Positions 17,900 to 26,586 of a stretch of DNA of 40,139 nucleotides are shown here, one piece after another. The translations under genes and the position numbers were made by a program. Origin of the DNA: Burkholderia sp. E7m39 (lineage in GTDB: Bacteria; Pseudomonadota; Gammaproteobacteria; Burkholderiales; Burkholderiaceae). Numbering within the stretch: the stretch's first letter is position 1; each line of letters begins with the position of its first letter. The stretch spans positions 1 through 40,139 of the forward strand of contig BBSL01000040.1 in the NCBI GenBank assembly GCA_001319865.1. Direction: 5' to 3'. Below the pieces are notes generated by a model, which was not told where the DNA came from, made no database searches, and worked only from the letters and a program-made list of their open reading frames with translations.

Positions 17900-17930
17900 A
17901 GCCGATCTTTTTAGATCGGCTTTTTGCTTT
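17900..17930 (+). terminator. Rho-independent terminator after fliA
   Basis: A perfect 9-bp stem AGCCGATCT (17900-17908) / AGATCGGCT (17913-17921) with a TTTT loop is followed by a T-rich tract TTTTTGCTTT. It lies 34 nt after the fliA stop. Confidence 0.92.
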
Positions 17931-18277
17931 CTTGCCCTTCAGGCAATGGTCGAGTTGCGGTTTTCGGTGCCGAGTCGCGCGGTGCGGCTTGCATAGAGAT
18001 CGCGAATGGTGAGCTGGTACCTGACGCCACATGCATCGGTGATTGCGCCTCCGGCATGCTCATGAAACTTCTGCATGCAGGGCAAAGACTCTGGGGGCGT
18101 TTCGGCAAATCATATGCTGCCAAACAATAGGATTCGCCAAGCCAAAAACGAAAACCCTGTCCGAGACGCAAATGAATCAGCCAGAAAAACGAAAGCCGAC
18201 ACCCAAAGGCACCGGCCAGCAAGAACGACAACAACGAAAAACAGGAGACAGGAAGGAGCAACGCCCTTAGAGAAGAA
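17931..18277. other. Gap between convergent fliA and flgN, A-rich, no clear gene
   Basis: This 347-base stretch is less GC-rich than its surroundings, especially 18110-18260, which is A-rich on the plus strand. A possible 68-codon forward frame (17924-18130, starting at TTG inside the terminator tail) encodes MLSCPSGNGRVAVFGAESRG and onward. It uses codons rare in this window (ATA, AGA, TCA) and has no ribosome site. It could be a gene remnant. I do not call it as a gene. Confidence 0.4.
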
Positions 18278-18727
18278 TCACCCCCCCGCAAACGCCGGAA
18301 CCCTCCCATCCGGCCCGTACAACGCCCCGCGCTCCGGCCCAACGGCCACATTCAACGCAGCGAGCGCGCGGCGGTTGTACTCCATGCGCGTACGAATCAG
18401 CGCGCCGTTGGTGATGTTGAACCGCTTGGCCCGCTCGACGGCCTTCTGCAGTAGCGACCACTGCGTCGCGAGCCGCGAGTCGTTGGCGACCGCCAGCTCC
18501 ATGCCCTTCCACCCGCCCGGGTAGCCCAGGCCGGCAAGCTGCGAATCGCGTACTTTCTCGAGCGCGGAGAGCTTCTCCACCAGTTCCATCTTCTTTTCGA
18601 CGATGGGCGGCAGCGTGTCGATGGGATGCACCGTGGTCAGCGCTTTTTCCTCTGCGGCGAGGACGGATGCGAACAGCTCCACGGCGGAGTATTCGTCGAT
18701 AACAGTGGCAAGCAGGGCGTCTTTCAT
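18278..18727 (-). CDS. flgN: Flagellar export chaperone FlgN
   Basis: FlgN is the cytoplasmic chaperone for the hook-filament junction proteins FlgK and FlgL. The 149-residue helical product follows flgM on the same strand, the usual flgMN order. Sequence such as LFASVLAAEEKALT and IDTLPPIVEKKMELVEKL is typical of the family's N-terminal coiled coil. The ATG at 18727 (MKDALLATVIDEYS) matches the expected family start. A 25-codon upstream extension is Arg/Cys-rich and unlikely. The gene is convergent with fliA. Confidence 0.9.
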   Translation of the reverse strand: MKDALLATVIDEYSAVELFASVLAAEEKALTTVHPIDTLPPIVEKKMELVEKLSALEKVRDSQLAGLGYPGGWKGMELAVANDSRLATQWSLLQKAVERAKRFNITNGALIRTRMEYNRRALAALNVAVGPERGALYGPDGRVPAFAGG

Positions 18728-18823
18728 CACATACAACTCGCTAGGCACCGGCTCGCGCCGCGCGCAAACCGGATTTGTCACAAATACGGCCCGGCATCCC
18801 ACGCACCGCTATCGGTGCGCCCG

Positions 18824-19159
18824 TCAGTTGCCGGCCAACTGGCTATTCTTTTGCAGCAACTCGCGCGCTGTCGCCAGCACGCCGTCAGCAATCTTGCCGG
18901 AGTCGATGGTCAACGTGCCGTCCTTGATCGCCTGCTTGATCGATTCGACATGTGCCGTATCGATGTCCGATGCGCCCGCGCTGGCGAGGCTGTGCAACTG
19001 CGACGACAGTCCCGACAGATTCACGTTGGCGTCGCCCGCGGAGCCCGCGGCCGTCGACGCGCCCGCACCGCCCGTCGCGGCGGCTTCGCCTTGCTGCGTG
19101 CGCTGCAGCCCGTCCTTCAACGACTGCAAGCCCGAATGGGTAGTGGAATCAACTTTCAC
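18824..19159 (-). CDS. flgM: Anti-sigma-28 factor FlgM
   Basis: FlgM binds FliA and blocks late gene expression until it is secreted through the finished hook-basal body. The 111-residue product has a disordered Ala/Gly/Thr-rich N-half and the conserved helical C-half (DTAHVESIKQAIKDGTLTID, then KIADGVLATARELL) that contacts sigma-28. The GTG at 19159 (MKVDSTTHSG) has an AGGAAG site upstream. A longer frame from 19201 would start within the promoter. Its own sigma-28-like promoter lies at 19188-19214, making an autoregulatory loop with FliA. Confidence 0.93.
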   Translation of the reverse strand: MKVDSTTHSGLQSLKDGLQRTQQGEAAATGGAGASTAAGSAGDANVNLSGLSSQLHSLASAGASDIDTAHVESIKQAIKDGTLTIDSGKIADGVLATARELLQKNSQLAGN

Positions 19160-19187
19160 GATTGGCTTCCTGAACGAATTGAGTGTA

Positions 19188-19214
19188 ATAACGGCAATCA
19201 CCCATCGAACTTTA
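19188..19214 (-). promoter_or_regulatory. Sigma-28 (FliA) promoter of flgM
   Basis: On the minus strand, TAAAGTTC (19214-19207), an 11-nt spacer, then GCCGTTAT (19195-19188). The enteric FliA consensus is TAAAGTTT-N11-GCCGATAA, so 7 of 8 and 6 of 8 positions match with exact spacing. The promoter ends 28 nt before the flgM GTG. Confidence 0.88.
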
Positions 19215-19264
19215 GCGCCACAGATCCGACACTCGTTTCAAGTTGTAACCACAGGAAAGGCTCG

Positions 19265-20674
19265 TCAGAGCTGGATTTCGACGGTCGCGCCGTCTTTCAC
19301 GATGCCCTGGATGATCTGCCCATTCGCGGTCTTTACCCGCACCGGCTGGCCCGGCGACGCGTTGTTCATCGCGCTGCCTTCCGACGAAATCGCAAAACCC
19401 TGACCCTGCGCGACCACTTTGACCTGCTGCCCGATGGTCACTGAATCGGCGCTCTTCAGCATGTCCCGGCGCAGCGGCAAGCCCGCCGACACGCGCATCA
19501 ACGCGACGGCGCCGACGGCCTGCGCGGGGTCGGTGATCACGGCTTGCGGCAGCAGCGTCAGGTCGCCGTCCCGGGCGACGAGATCGCCGGCCGTCAGCAA
19601 CTCGCCCGGCGCGATCTGCCGCCCGGCCAGAAAGTAAGTGGCGTGAATCGAAACCTTGGCCTGCAGGTAGAGCGTCCACGGACGCTCGCCGACGCAGCGC
19701 ACGCCCACAGTCGTTCGACCCCAGACCCGCCCGCCCGCCGGCAGGAACGGCTCGAGCGTCGTGCAAGCGGCGAGACCGCGCGGAAACACGGTCGCAACGC
19801 TGATGTCGATCTTGCCCGGCAGTCCCACGGTCTGCTGCTGCAGATACGCGAGCGCGACGCGGCGGATCGATTCGCCGTCCTGTTGCCCGGCGGGTACGGG
19901 CGCGGCGGGTTGCGCGGCGATCTGGGCCTGCGCCGAAGCCGGCGACAACACCGGCGGCGAAGCCGTCACGCCGTTGCGCACGGCTGCGCCGCGCACCGGC
20001 GCCGCGGCTGAATACGCAGCGGCGTTGCCCGACGGAGCGTTGAGCATGGGCGGATTGGCGGCGATGGGCGCGACGCCCGCCGCCTGTCGCGCGACGGCCT
20101 GAGCCGGCGCCACCGTCACAGGCATGACTTCGCGTGCGGCGGGTTGCAGGCTCACGCGCATCATGCCGGGCACATTCGCAGGCAGGTTCGCAGGCAGGTT
20201 CGCAGGCACATTCGCAGGCAGATTCGCCGGCAGATTCGCAGCCACATTCCCCCGCGCGCCCGGCGCAGCCTGCGCGGCAGCCGTTTCGCCCGCGCCGGGA
20301 ATCACGATCGCGCCGTCGGCTTGCGCCGCTTGCGCGAAGCGGTCAGCCTCGGCGCGCGCGCGCGCATTAGCGGCGAGCGTCGCGGGCGCAATGACCGGCG
20401 CGGCGGCCGTAGCTGGCGCTGCGGCGCGCGGCGCGGCCGACGGCGCGCTGACGCGCTCGGCCATCGCCTGGAGGTCGGCGGGATTCTTCTCGCCGGGGCC
20501 CGCGATCACGATCGGTCCGTTGTTCTCCTGCGCATGCGCCAGCGATGCAGCGGCGCACGCGCCGACCAGCGCCATCGCCGACAGCGCACGGACGCCGCGC
20601 GCAGCCATAGGGCGAGCCGTACGGCGCGCCGGACGGCCGATATCGCGCAAGGCAGGCTCGGCGGGCAAGGGCAT
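19265..20674 (-). CDS. flgA: Flagellar P-ring assembly chaperone FlgA, with long low-complexity N-half
   Basis: FlgA is a periplasmic chaperone for FlgI. The C-terminal ~210 residues carry the family's SAF domain (LAGRQIAPGELLTAGDLV, then ADSVTIGQQVKVVAQGQGF and NASPGQPVRVKTANGQIIQG). The protein is 469 residues, about twice the enteric length. After the signal region (cleavage after SLAHA) comes an Ala/Pro-rich segment with two similar pieces (GPIVIAGPGE and GAIVIPGAGE) and a 4-residue tandem repeat (ANLP/ANVP, six copies, nt ~20167-20240). ATG 20674 has a GGAGA site; ATG 20608 would give a shorter, more ordinary signal peptide. It diverges from flgB. Confidence 0.93.
   Translation of the reverse strand: MPLPAEPALRDIGRPARRTARPMAARGVRALSAMALVGACAAASLAHAQENNGPIVIAGPGEKNPADLQAMAERVSAPSAAPRAAAPATAAAPVIAPATLAANARARAEADRFAQAAQADGAIVIPGAGETAAAQAAPGARGNVAANLPANLPANVPANLPANLPANVPGMMRVSLQPAAREVMPVTVAPAQAVARQAAGVAPIAANPPMLNAPSGNAAAYSAAAPVRGAAVRNGVTASPPVLSPASAQAQIAAQPAAPVPAGQQDGESIRRVALAYLQQQTVGLPGKIDISVATVFPRGLAACTTLEPFLPAGGRVWGRTTVGVRCVGERPWTLYLQAKVSIHATYFLAGRQIAPGELLTAGDLVARDGDLTLLPQAVITDPAQAVGAVALMRVSAGLPLRRDMLKSADSVTIGQQVKVVAQGQGFAISSEGSAMNNASPGQPVRVKTANGQIIQGIVKDGATVEIQL
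20167..20243. repeat. 12-bp tandem repeat inside flgA
   Basis: About six copies of a 12-base unit (like AGGCAGGTTCGC) run in the flgA frame and encode the peptide repeat Ala-Asn-Leu/Val-Pro. Copies near 20177-20210 are almost identical while the outer ones have drifted. Confidence 0.85.
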
Positions 20675-20735
20675 GGTCGTTCTCCATCTGATGCATCGGT
20701 ACGAATCGCATTCTAGAGATGGCGCCTCGCGTACA

Positions 20736-20777
20736 AACGCTGAATAGAGGCGTCCTTCCCCGGCTATTCGTCCGATT
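20736..20777. promoter_or_regulatory. Putative FlhD4C2 box between flgA and flgB
   Basis: The inverted repeat GAATAG (20742-20747) / CTATTC (20764-20769) lies in a wider match to the FlhD4C2 box: left AACGCTGAATAG, right (read backwards) AATCGGACGAATAGCC. The cores are 18 nt apart, as in the site before flhB. Placed between divergent flgA and flgB, it could serve both. The call is by consensus only. Confidence 0.48.
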
Positions 20778-20911
20778 AAGACTTGCGCCCCGCCCGCACA
20801 ATGCACCACATGCAAAAAGGCCATCCCGGCCTGCGCAGCCCAAACGTCTCTTATCGAACAAGGCGGGCGGCGGCGCGCAAGGGAGCCTCGGACCGTTCCA
20901 CGGAGAACCCA

Positions 20912-21403
20912 ATGCTGGACAAACTCGATGCCGAATTCGCCTTTGGCCGCCAGGCGCTCGATGTGCGCGCCTATCGGCAGGAACTGCTGTCGTCGAACAT
21001 CGCGAACTCCGACACGCCTGGCTACAAGGCGCGCGACATCGACTTCTCGTCTTCGCTCGCGGGCGCGCTGAAGAGAAGCGCCGGCGCGAGGAGCGGCGCG
21101 TCGAACAACGCGCCGCTTGCGATGACGCAGCCGGCGGGCGTGTCGCAGGGCATGTCGATGGTGTCGACGGAGCCCGGTCACATGACGGGCAAGGCGCGTC
21201 TGATTCCGACGGGCGGTCCGACCGACGACTTCGGCAAGGTCGCTTACCGGATTCCGGCGCAGCCTTCGCTCGACGGCAACACCGTCGATCTGGACGCCGA
21301 GCGCGTGCAGTTCGCCGACAACTCGCTGCACTACGAGTCGGGCATGACGGTGCTCTCGAGCCAGATCAAGGCCATGCTGGCCGCGATCACATCGAACGGA
21401 TAA
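20912..21403 (+). CDS. flgB: Flagellar proximal rod protein FlgB
   Basis: FlgB forms part of the proximal rod that crosses the periplasm. The 163-residue protein has the N-terminal axial motif ([21 protein letters not shown]) and the matching C-terminal helix ([21 protein letters not shown]) that pair in a coiled coil. ATG 20912 follows GGAGAA (20902-20907). A longer frame from 20783 has no family similarity in its added part. First gene of flgBCDEFGHIJ. Confidence 0.96.
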   Translation: MLDKLDAEFAFGRQALDVRAYRQELLSSNIANSDTPGYKARDIDFSSSLAGALKRSAGARSGASNNAPLAMTQPAGVSQGMSMVSTEPGHMTGKARLIPTGGPTDDFGKVAYRIPAQPSLDGNTVDLDAERVQFADNSLHYESGMTVLSSQIKAMLAAITSNG

Positions 21404-21412
21404 CGAAATGCA

Positions 21413-21435
21413 CCGCCGCGCGATACGCGCGGCGG
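21413..21435 (+). other. Intercistronic hairpin flgB-flgC
   Basis: A perfect 10-bp stem (CCGCCGCGCG / CGCGCGGCGG) with an ATA loop sits 10 nt after the flgB stop, without a T-run. It may shape mRNA decay or the FlgB:FlgC ratio rather than terminate. Confidence 0.6.
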
Positions 21436-21510
21436 CACGCTGGATCAACGCTAGAAACCACACGCTACGGGATTAGACGCCGGTGCGCCGGCAAGAGAGG
21501 TCGAAAAGCC

Positions 21511-21936
21511 ATGCCATCCCTGATGAACATCTTCAACGTCGCCGGCTCGGCGATGTCCGCGCAGTCGCAACGTCTGAACGTGACCGCGTCGAACCTCGCG
21601 AACGCCGACAGCACGACGGGCCCCGACGGCAAGCCGTACAAGGCGAAGCAGGTCGTGTTCGCCGTCAACCCGATCGGCGGCGCGCGCACGGGTTCCGGCC
21701 AGCAGGTCGGCGGCGTGCAGGTGACGGGCGTCATCGACGACCCGACGCCAATGAAGACCGCCTACGAACCCGGCAACCCGGCCGCCGACGCAAACGGTTA
21801 CGTGACGATGCCCAACGTCGACCCGGTGCAGGAAATGGTCAACATGATTTCGGCTTCGCGTTCCTACCAGGCCAACGTCGAAACGCTCAACACCGCGAAA
21901 CAGCTGATGCTGAAGACGCTCACGATCGGAACCTGA
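21511..21936 (+). CDS. flgC: Flagellar proximal rod protein FlgC
   Basis: FlgC is the second proximal rod subunit. The 141-residue product begins with [20 protein letters not shown] and the ASNLANADS motif, and ends in the axial C-terminal helix ([21 protein letters not shown]). The length matches the family (about 134-140). The ATG at 21511 has a GAGAGG site upstream. It lies 107 nt after flgB, beyond an intercistronic hairpin, and 11 nt before flgD. Confidence 0.96.
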   Translation: MPSLMNIFNVAGSAMSAQSQRLNVTASNLANADSTTGPDGKPYKAKQVVFAVNPIGGARTGSGQQVGGVQVTGVIDDPTPMKTAYEPGNPAADANGYVTMPNVDPVQEMVNMISASRSYQANVETLNTAKQLMLKTLTIGT

Positions 21937-21947
21937 GGAGAGACGCC

Positions 21948-22661
21948 TTGACTACCAGCACCACTATCGGCAACAACGGCGCAACCGTTTCGCAGTCGTT
22001 GCTCGACACGATGAACGGCACGGGCAGTGCGTCGTCGTCGAGTTCGTCGGCCAGCGGGCCGTCGGGCAGCGATCTGCAGAACACCTTCCTGCAGCTGCTC
22101 ATCGCGCAGATGAAAAACCAGGACCCGACCAATCCGATGGACAGCTCGCAGATGACCTCGCAGCTGGCCCAGATCAACACGGTGACGGGCATCCAGCAGC
22201 TGAACACGTCGCTGACGTCGCTCGCCTCGCAACTGACGACCAACCAGCAGACCCAGGCCGCGAACCTGATCAGCGCGACGGTGCTCGCCCCCGGCGACAG
22301 CTTCGCGGTGGCGTCGGGCAAGGCGACGGGCTTCGGCGTCACGCTCGCGAACGACGCGACGGACGTGCAGGTCACGGTGAAGAACGCGGCGGGCCAGATC
22401 GTCAACACGATCGACCTCGGCAAGCAGCCGGCGGGCACGATTCCCATCGGCTGGACGCCCGTCGACAAGAGCGGCAACGCGCTGCCTGACGGCACCTACA
22501 CGATCACCGCGAGCAGCACGACGGCGAACGGCACGGGCTCACCGACCACGCTGTCGGCGGCCACAGTCCAGGGCGTGCTCAAGCAGCCCGACGGCACGCC
22601 GGGCCTCGTCCTTTCGAACGGCAAGACGGTCGGCCTCTCGACGATCGCCGCCATCATCTAA
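21948..22661 (+). CDS. flgD: Flagellar hook cap / scaffold protein FlgD
   Basis: FlgD caps the growing hook and is lost on completion. The 237-residue protein has the conserved N-terminal segment (NTFLQLLIAQMKNQDPTNPM, then QMTSQLAQINTVTGIQQLN) and the C-terminal FlgD Ig-like/tudor region (VTVKNAAGQIVNTIDLG, then GTYTITASST). The TTG at 21948 follows GAGGAG at 21935-21940, which overlaps the flgC stop, so the two are translationally close. Confidence 0.95.
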   Translation: MTTSTTIGNNGATVSQSLLDTMNGTGSASSSSSSASGPSGSDLQNTFLQLLIAQMKNQDPTNPMDSSQMTSQLAQINTVTGIQQLNTSLTSLASQLTTNQQTQAANLISATVLAPGDSFAVASGKATGFGVTLANDATDVQVTVKNAAGQIVNTIDLGKQPAGTIPIGWTPVDKSGNALPDGTYTITASSTTANGTGSPTTLSAATVQGVLKQPDGTPGLVLSNGKTVGLSTIAAII

Positions 22662-22694
22662 ACGCACTCAGCATCACCGGATACGGAGACCGTC

Positions 22695-24206
22695 ATGGGT
22701 TACCAACAAGGTTTGAGCGGACTGGCAGGCGCATCGAGCGACCTCGACGTCATCGGCAACAACATCGCGAACGCGAACACCGTCGGCTTCAAGATGGGCA
22801 CCGCGCAGTTCGCAGACATGTATGCGAACTCGGTCGCCACGGCCGTCAACAACCAGATCGGCATCGGCACGCGCATGTCGGAAGTCGAGCAGAACTTCTC
22901 GCAAGGCACGATCACGAGCGACGACATCGCGCTGCACGTGGCCATCAACGGCAGCGGCTTCTTCCAGATGTCGAACAACGGCTCGCTGACGTACTCGCGC
23001 AACGGCGTGTTCCAGCTCGACAAGAACGGCTACATCGTCAACGCCGACGGCCTGAAGCTGATGGGCTACGCGGCCAACGCGAACGGCATCGTCAACACGG
23101 CGGGCACGGTGCCGCTGCAGGTGCCGACGGCCAATATTCCGCCCATCGCCACGAAGAACATCACGGCAGGTCTGAACCTGAACGCGCAGGACAACCTCGC
23201 GCTGGGTACGCCGACGGTGACGGGCACGAGCGCGACGGTGATCAATAACGGCGTGTCGATCACCGATCCGACCCAGGGCTCGAACGCGGACGTCTTCACG
23301 GTCACCTTCGACACGGCCACGCCGCCCAACTACACGGTGACGAACACCGCGACGAATGCGACCACCACGGGCGTGTACTCGGCCAATACGCCGATCAAGC
23401 TCGGCACCGGCCAGACCATCACGCTGGCAGGCACACCGACATCGACGGACACGGTCACCGTCACGCCGAATCACCTGGCCTTCGACCCGACCAACAACTC
23501 GACCTTCACGTACTCGACCTCGGTGCAAGTCTATGACTCGCTGGGTGGCCAGCAGCAGGTGGACATGTACTTCGTCAAGTCTGCCGCGGGCACGTGGGAC
23601 GTGTACGCCGGCAAGGACGGCAGCGTCTCGACCACGAAGGTCGGCACCGCGAATTTCGACACGTCGGGCAACCTGATCGGCACGACCACGGGCACCCCGC
23701 CCGTTCCGACCTCGTCGCTGTTCACGTTCAACTTCTCGATTCCGAATTCGGACGGGTCGGCGACGCCGCAAAACCTGTCGCTGAATATCGCTGGCACGAC
23801 GCAGTTCGGCAGCAAGGACGGCGTCAATGCGATGCACCAGGACGGTTTCCCGGCAGGGCAGCTGACGAGCTTTACGGTGGGCGCCGACGGCGTCATCACG
23901 GGCAACTATTCGAACTACCAGAACATGCCGCTCGGCCAGGTCGCGCTCGCGACGTTCGCGAACCAGAACGGCCTGATCAACCTCGGCAACAACGAGTACC
24001 AGGCAACGGCGGCTTCGGGCGCGGCCGTGGTCGCGGCGCCCGGTTCGACGAACCACGGCGTGCTCCAGGGCGGCGCGACGGAAAACTCGAACGTCGACCT
24101 GACGAGCGAGCTGGTGAACCTGATCACCGCGCAGCGTAATTACCAGGCGAACGCCCAGACGATCAAGACGCAGCAGGCCGTCGACCAGACGCTCATCAAC
24201 CTGTAA
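22695..24206 (+). CDS. flgE: Flagellar hook protein FlgE
   Basis: FlgE builds the hook, the universal joint between rod and filament. The 503-residue protein has the N-terminal axial segment (GLAGASSDLDVIGNNIANAN) and C-terminal partner (VNLITAQRNYQANAQTIKTQ), with the QVYDSLGGQQQVDMYF strand of domain D1/D2. It is longer than enteric FlgE (402). Much of the excess is at residues ~189-258, a Thr-rich module that resembles segments in this window's FlgK and FlgL. ATG 22695 follows a GGAGA site. Confidence 0.96.
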   Translation: MGYQQGLSGLAGASSDLDVIGNNIANANTVGFKMGTAQFADMYANSVATAVNNQIGIGTRMSEVEQNFSQGTITSDDIALHVAINGSGFFQMSNNGSLTYSRNGVFQLDKNGYIVNADGLKLMGYAANANGIVNTAGTVPLQVPTANIPPIATKNITAGLNLNAQDNLALGTPTVTGTSATVINNGVSITDPTQGSNADVFTVTFDTATPPNYTVTNTATNATTTGVYSANTPIKLGTGQTITLAGTPTSTDTVTVTPNHLAFDPTNNSTFTYSTSVQVYDSLGGQQQVDMYFVKSAAGTWDVYAGKDGSVSTTKVGTANFDTSGNLIGTTTGTPPVPTSSLFTFNFSIPNSDGSATPQNLSLNIAGTTQFGSKDGVNAMHQDGFPAGQLTSFTVGADGVITGNYSNYQNMPLGQVALATFANQNGLINLGNNEYQATAASGAAVVAAPGSTNHGVLQGGATENSNVDLTSELVNLITAQRNYQANAQTIKTQQAVDQTLINL

Positions 24207-24227
24207 CGCTGACGTACCGACACCATC

Positions 24228-24986
24228 ATGGACCGGCTCATCTACACCGCGATGTCGGGCGCGACGCAGGCGCTCGAACAGCAGGCCGTGGTCGCGAACA
24301 ACCTCGCGAACACCTCGACCACGGGCTTTCGCGCCCAACTCGCGACGTTCCGCGCCGTGCCGATGGCGTTCGGCGACGGCAGCACGATTCAGGACGACAC
24401 CACGCGCACTTTCGTGCTGTCGTCGACGCCGGGCGCGGACTACACGCCCGGCCCGATCCAGCCGACGGGCAATCCGCTCGACGTCGCGATCCAGGGCCCG
24501 GGCTGGCTGTCCGTGCTGACGCCCGACGGCACGGAAGCGTACACGCGCGCGGGCAACTTGCACGTCGATGAAAACGGCCAGCTGGTGAACGCCAGCAACA
24601 TGCCCGTGGTGGGCGGCGGCGGTCCGCTGTCGGTGCCGCCCAACTCGCAGGTGACGATCGGCGCCGACGGCACCGTCTCCGCGCTGATCCCCGGCGATCC
24701 GCCGACGTCGATTGCGATCGTCGATCAGCTGAAGCTGGTGAACCCCGATCCCGCATCGCTGAAGCGCGGCGACGACGGCCTGTTCCACACGGCCGACGGC
24801 AATCCCGCCGACGCCGATCCGAACGTCAAGGTCGCGGCAGGCTCGCTCGAAGGCAGCAACGTGAACCCGGTCGCGGCGATGGTCTCGATGATCACCAACG
24901 CGCGTCAGTTCCAGATGCAGACCAAGATGATCGAGTCCGCCGACCAGAACGAACAGTCGGCCAACAAACTGCTCGACTTCAGCTAA
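24228..24986 (+). CDS. flgF: Flagellar proximal rod protein FlgF
   Basis: FlgF joins the proximal rod to the distal rod. The 252-residue protein starts MDRLIYTAMSGATQALEQQA with the NNLANTSTTGF motif and ends with the axial helix (VNPVAAMVSMITNARQFQMQ). Length is normal. It starts 21 nt after flgE and is followed by a short hairpin-forming gap before flgG. Confidence 0.96.
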   Translation: MDRLIYTAMSGATQALEQQAVVANNLANTSTTGFRAQLATFRAVPMAFGDGSTIQDDTTRTFVLSSTPGADYTPGPIQPTGNPLDVAIQGPGWLSVLTPDGTEAYTRAGNLHVDENGQLVNASNMPVVGGGGPLSVPPNSQVTIGADGTVSALIPGDPPTSIAIVDQLKLVNPDPASLKRGDDGLFHTADGNPADADPNVKVAAGSLEGSNVNPVAAMVSMITNARQFQMQTKMIESADQNEQSANKLLDFS

Positions 24987-25049
24987 ACCGACCCAGATTG
25001 ACGGGAGCGCGCGCGTTACGCGCGTTGCGTTACCAAGGAGAGAAGAACA

Positions 25050-25838
25050 GTGAACCGCTCACTCTACATCGCTGCCACGGGCATGAATGCGCAACAGGCG
25101 CAGATGGACACCATTTCGAACAATCTCGCCAACGTCAGTACGAACGGCTTCAAGGGTTCGCGCGCGGTGTTCGAGGACCTGCTGTATCAGACGATCCGCC
25201 AGCCCGGCGCGAACTCGACGCAGCAGACGGAACTGCCGTCGGGCATCCAGCTCGGCACGGGCGTGCAGCAGGTCGCGACCGAGCGCCTGTACACGCAGGG
25301 CAACCTGCAGCAGACGGGCAACTCGAAAGACGTCGCGATCAACGGCCAGGGCTTCTTCCAGGTGCTGATGCCGGACGGCACGAACGCGTACACGCGCGAC
25401 GGCTCGTTCCAGACCAACGCACAGGGCCAGCTCGTCACGTCGAGCGGTTACCAGGTGCTGCCCGCGATCACGATTCCGCAGAACGCGACCTCGCTGACCA
25501 TCGGCAGCGACGGCGCCGTGTCGATCACGACGGCGGGTACGAGCACGAGCCAGCAGATCGGCGCGTTGCAGCTCGCGACCTTTATCAATCCGGCCGGTCT
25601 CGATGCGAAGGGCGAAAACCTGTTCGCGGAAACCTCGTCGTCGGGCGCGCCGAACGTCACGACGCCGGGCCAGAACGGCGCGGGCGCGCTGAATCAGGGC
25701 TATGTCGAGGCGTCGAACGTGAACGTCGTGCAGGAACTGGTGAACATGATCCAGACCCAGCGCGCGTACGAAATCAACAGCAAGGCCGTGACGACCTCCG
25801 ACCAGATGCTGCAGACGCTCAGCCAGATGCCCGTTTAA
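25050..25838 (+). CDS. flgG: Flagellar distal rod protein FlgG
   Basis: FlgG forms the distal rod, the drive shaft inside the L and P rings. The 262-residue product has the N-terminal [20 protein letters not shown] and [16 protein letters not shown] segments, and the C-terminal axial helix ([20 protein letters not shown]). The length equals the usual 260. The GTG at 25050 follows AAGGAG (25035-25040). The preceding gap holds a CGCGCG-TTA-CGCGCG hairpin (25010-25024). Confidence 0.97.
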   Translation: MNRSLYIAATGMNAQQAQMDTISNNLANVSTNGFKGSRAVFEDLLYQTIRQPGANSTQQTELPSGIQLGTGVQQVATERLYTQGNLQQTGNSKDVAINGQGFFQVLMPDGTNAYTRDGSFQTNAQGQLVTSSGYQVLPAITIPQNATSLTIGSDGAVSITTAGTSTSQQIGALQLATFINPAGLDAKGENLFAETSSSGAPNVTTPGQNGAGALNQGYVEASNVNVVQELVNMIQTQRAYEINSKAVTTSDQMLQTLSQMPV

Positions 25839-25873
25839 GCAGGCTGACCGGAAACACTTAGGCGGTAATCACG

Positions 25874-26584
25874 ATGTCGCACTTCACCCGTACCCCGATC
25901 TCTCTGCGCAGCGCGCGGGCAGTTTCGATGCTCGCATGCGCCGGCGTGCTCGCAGCCGCGCTCGGCGGCTGCGGGCTCGTGCCGAAACAGCCGATCACCC
26001 AGCAACCGATGACGGCCGTGCCGCCGTCGCCGCCGTCGCTGCAGACGCCCGGCTCGATCTACAACCCGGGTTACGCGGGACGGCCGCTGTTCGAAGACCA
26101 ACGGCCGCGCAATGTCGGCGACATCCTGACCATCGTTATCGCCGAAAACATCAACGCGACGAAGTCGTCGGGCGCGAACGCCAACCGCGACGGCACGACG
26201 AAATTCGGCGTGCCGACGGCGGGCTTTCTCGGCGGCTTCTTCGGCAAACTGAACCTCGATGCGAGCGGCGACAACACGTTCAAGGCGGCTGGCGGCGCGA
26301 GTGCGGCGAACACCTTCAACGGCACGATCACCGTGACGGTGATCGGCGTGCAGCCGAACGGCAACCTGCTCGTGAGCGGCGAAAAGCAGATGCTGATCAA
26401 TCAGGGCAACGAGTTCGTGCGTTTCTCGGGCGTCGTCAATCCGAACACGATCAACAGCCTGAACGCCGTCTATTCGACCCAGGTCGCCGACGCGAAGATC
26501 GAATACTCGGCGAAGGGCTACATCGACGAGGCGCAGAACATGGGCTGGCTGCAACGCTTCTTCCTCAACGTCGCGCCCTGGTGA
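25874..26584 (+). CDS. flgH: Flagellar L-ring lipoprotein FlgH
   Basis: FlgH forms the outer-membrane L-ring bushing around the rod. The 236-residue protein has a lipoprotein signal with lipobox LGGC (Cys33), a Pro/Gln-rich stretch, and the conserved core ([20 protein letters not shown], then [20 protein letters not shown] and the RFSGVVNP segment). Stop and flgI start are 2 nt apart. Confidence 0.96.
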   Translation: MSHFTRTPISLRSARAVSMLACAGVLAAALGGCGLVPKQPITQQPMTAVPPSPPSLQTPGSIYNPGYAGRPLFEDQRPRNVGDILTIVIAENINATKSSGANANRDGTTKFGVPTAGFLGGFFGKLNLDASGDNTFKAAGGASAANTFNGTITVTVIGVQPNGNLLVSGEKQMLINQGNEFVRFSGVVNPNTINSLNAVYSTQVADAKIEYSAKGYIDEAQNMGWLQRFFLNVAPW

Positions 26585-26586
26585 TC

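Noticed and set aside
19265..21463. 732-codon frame as a giant FlgA
   Set aside because: The part upstream of 20674 is antisense to flgB and the promoter region, with no family similarity; a ribosome site supports the start at 20674.
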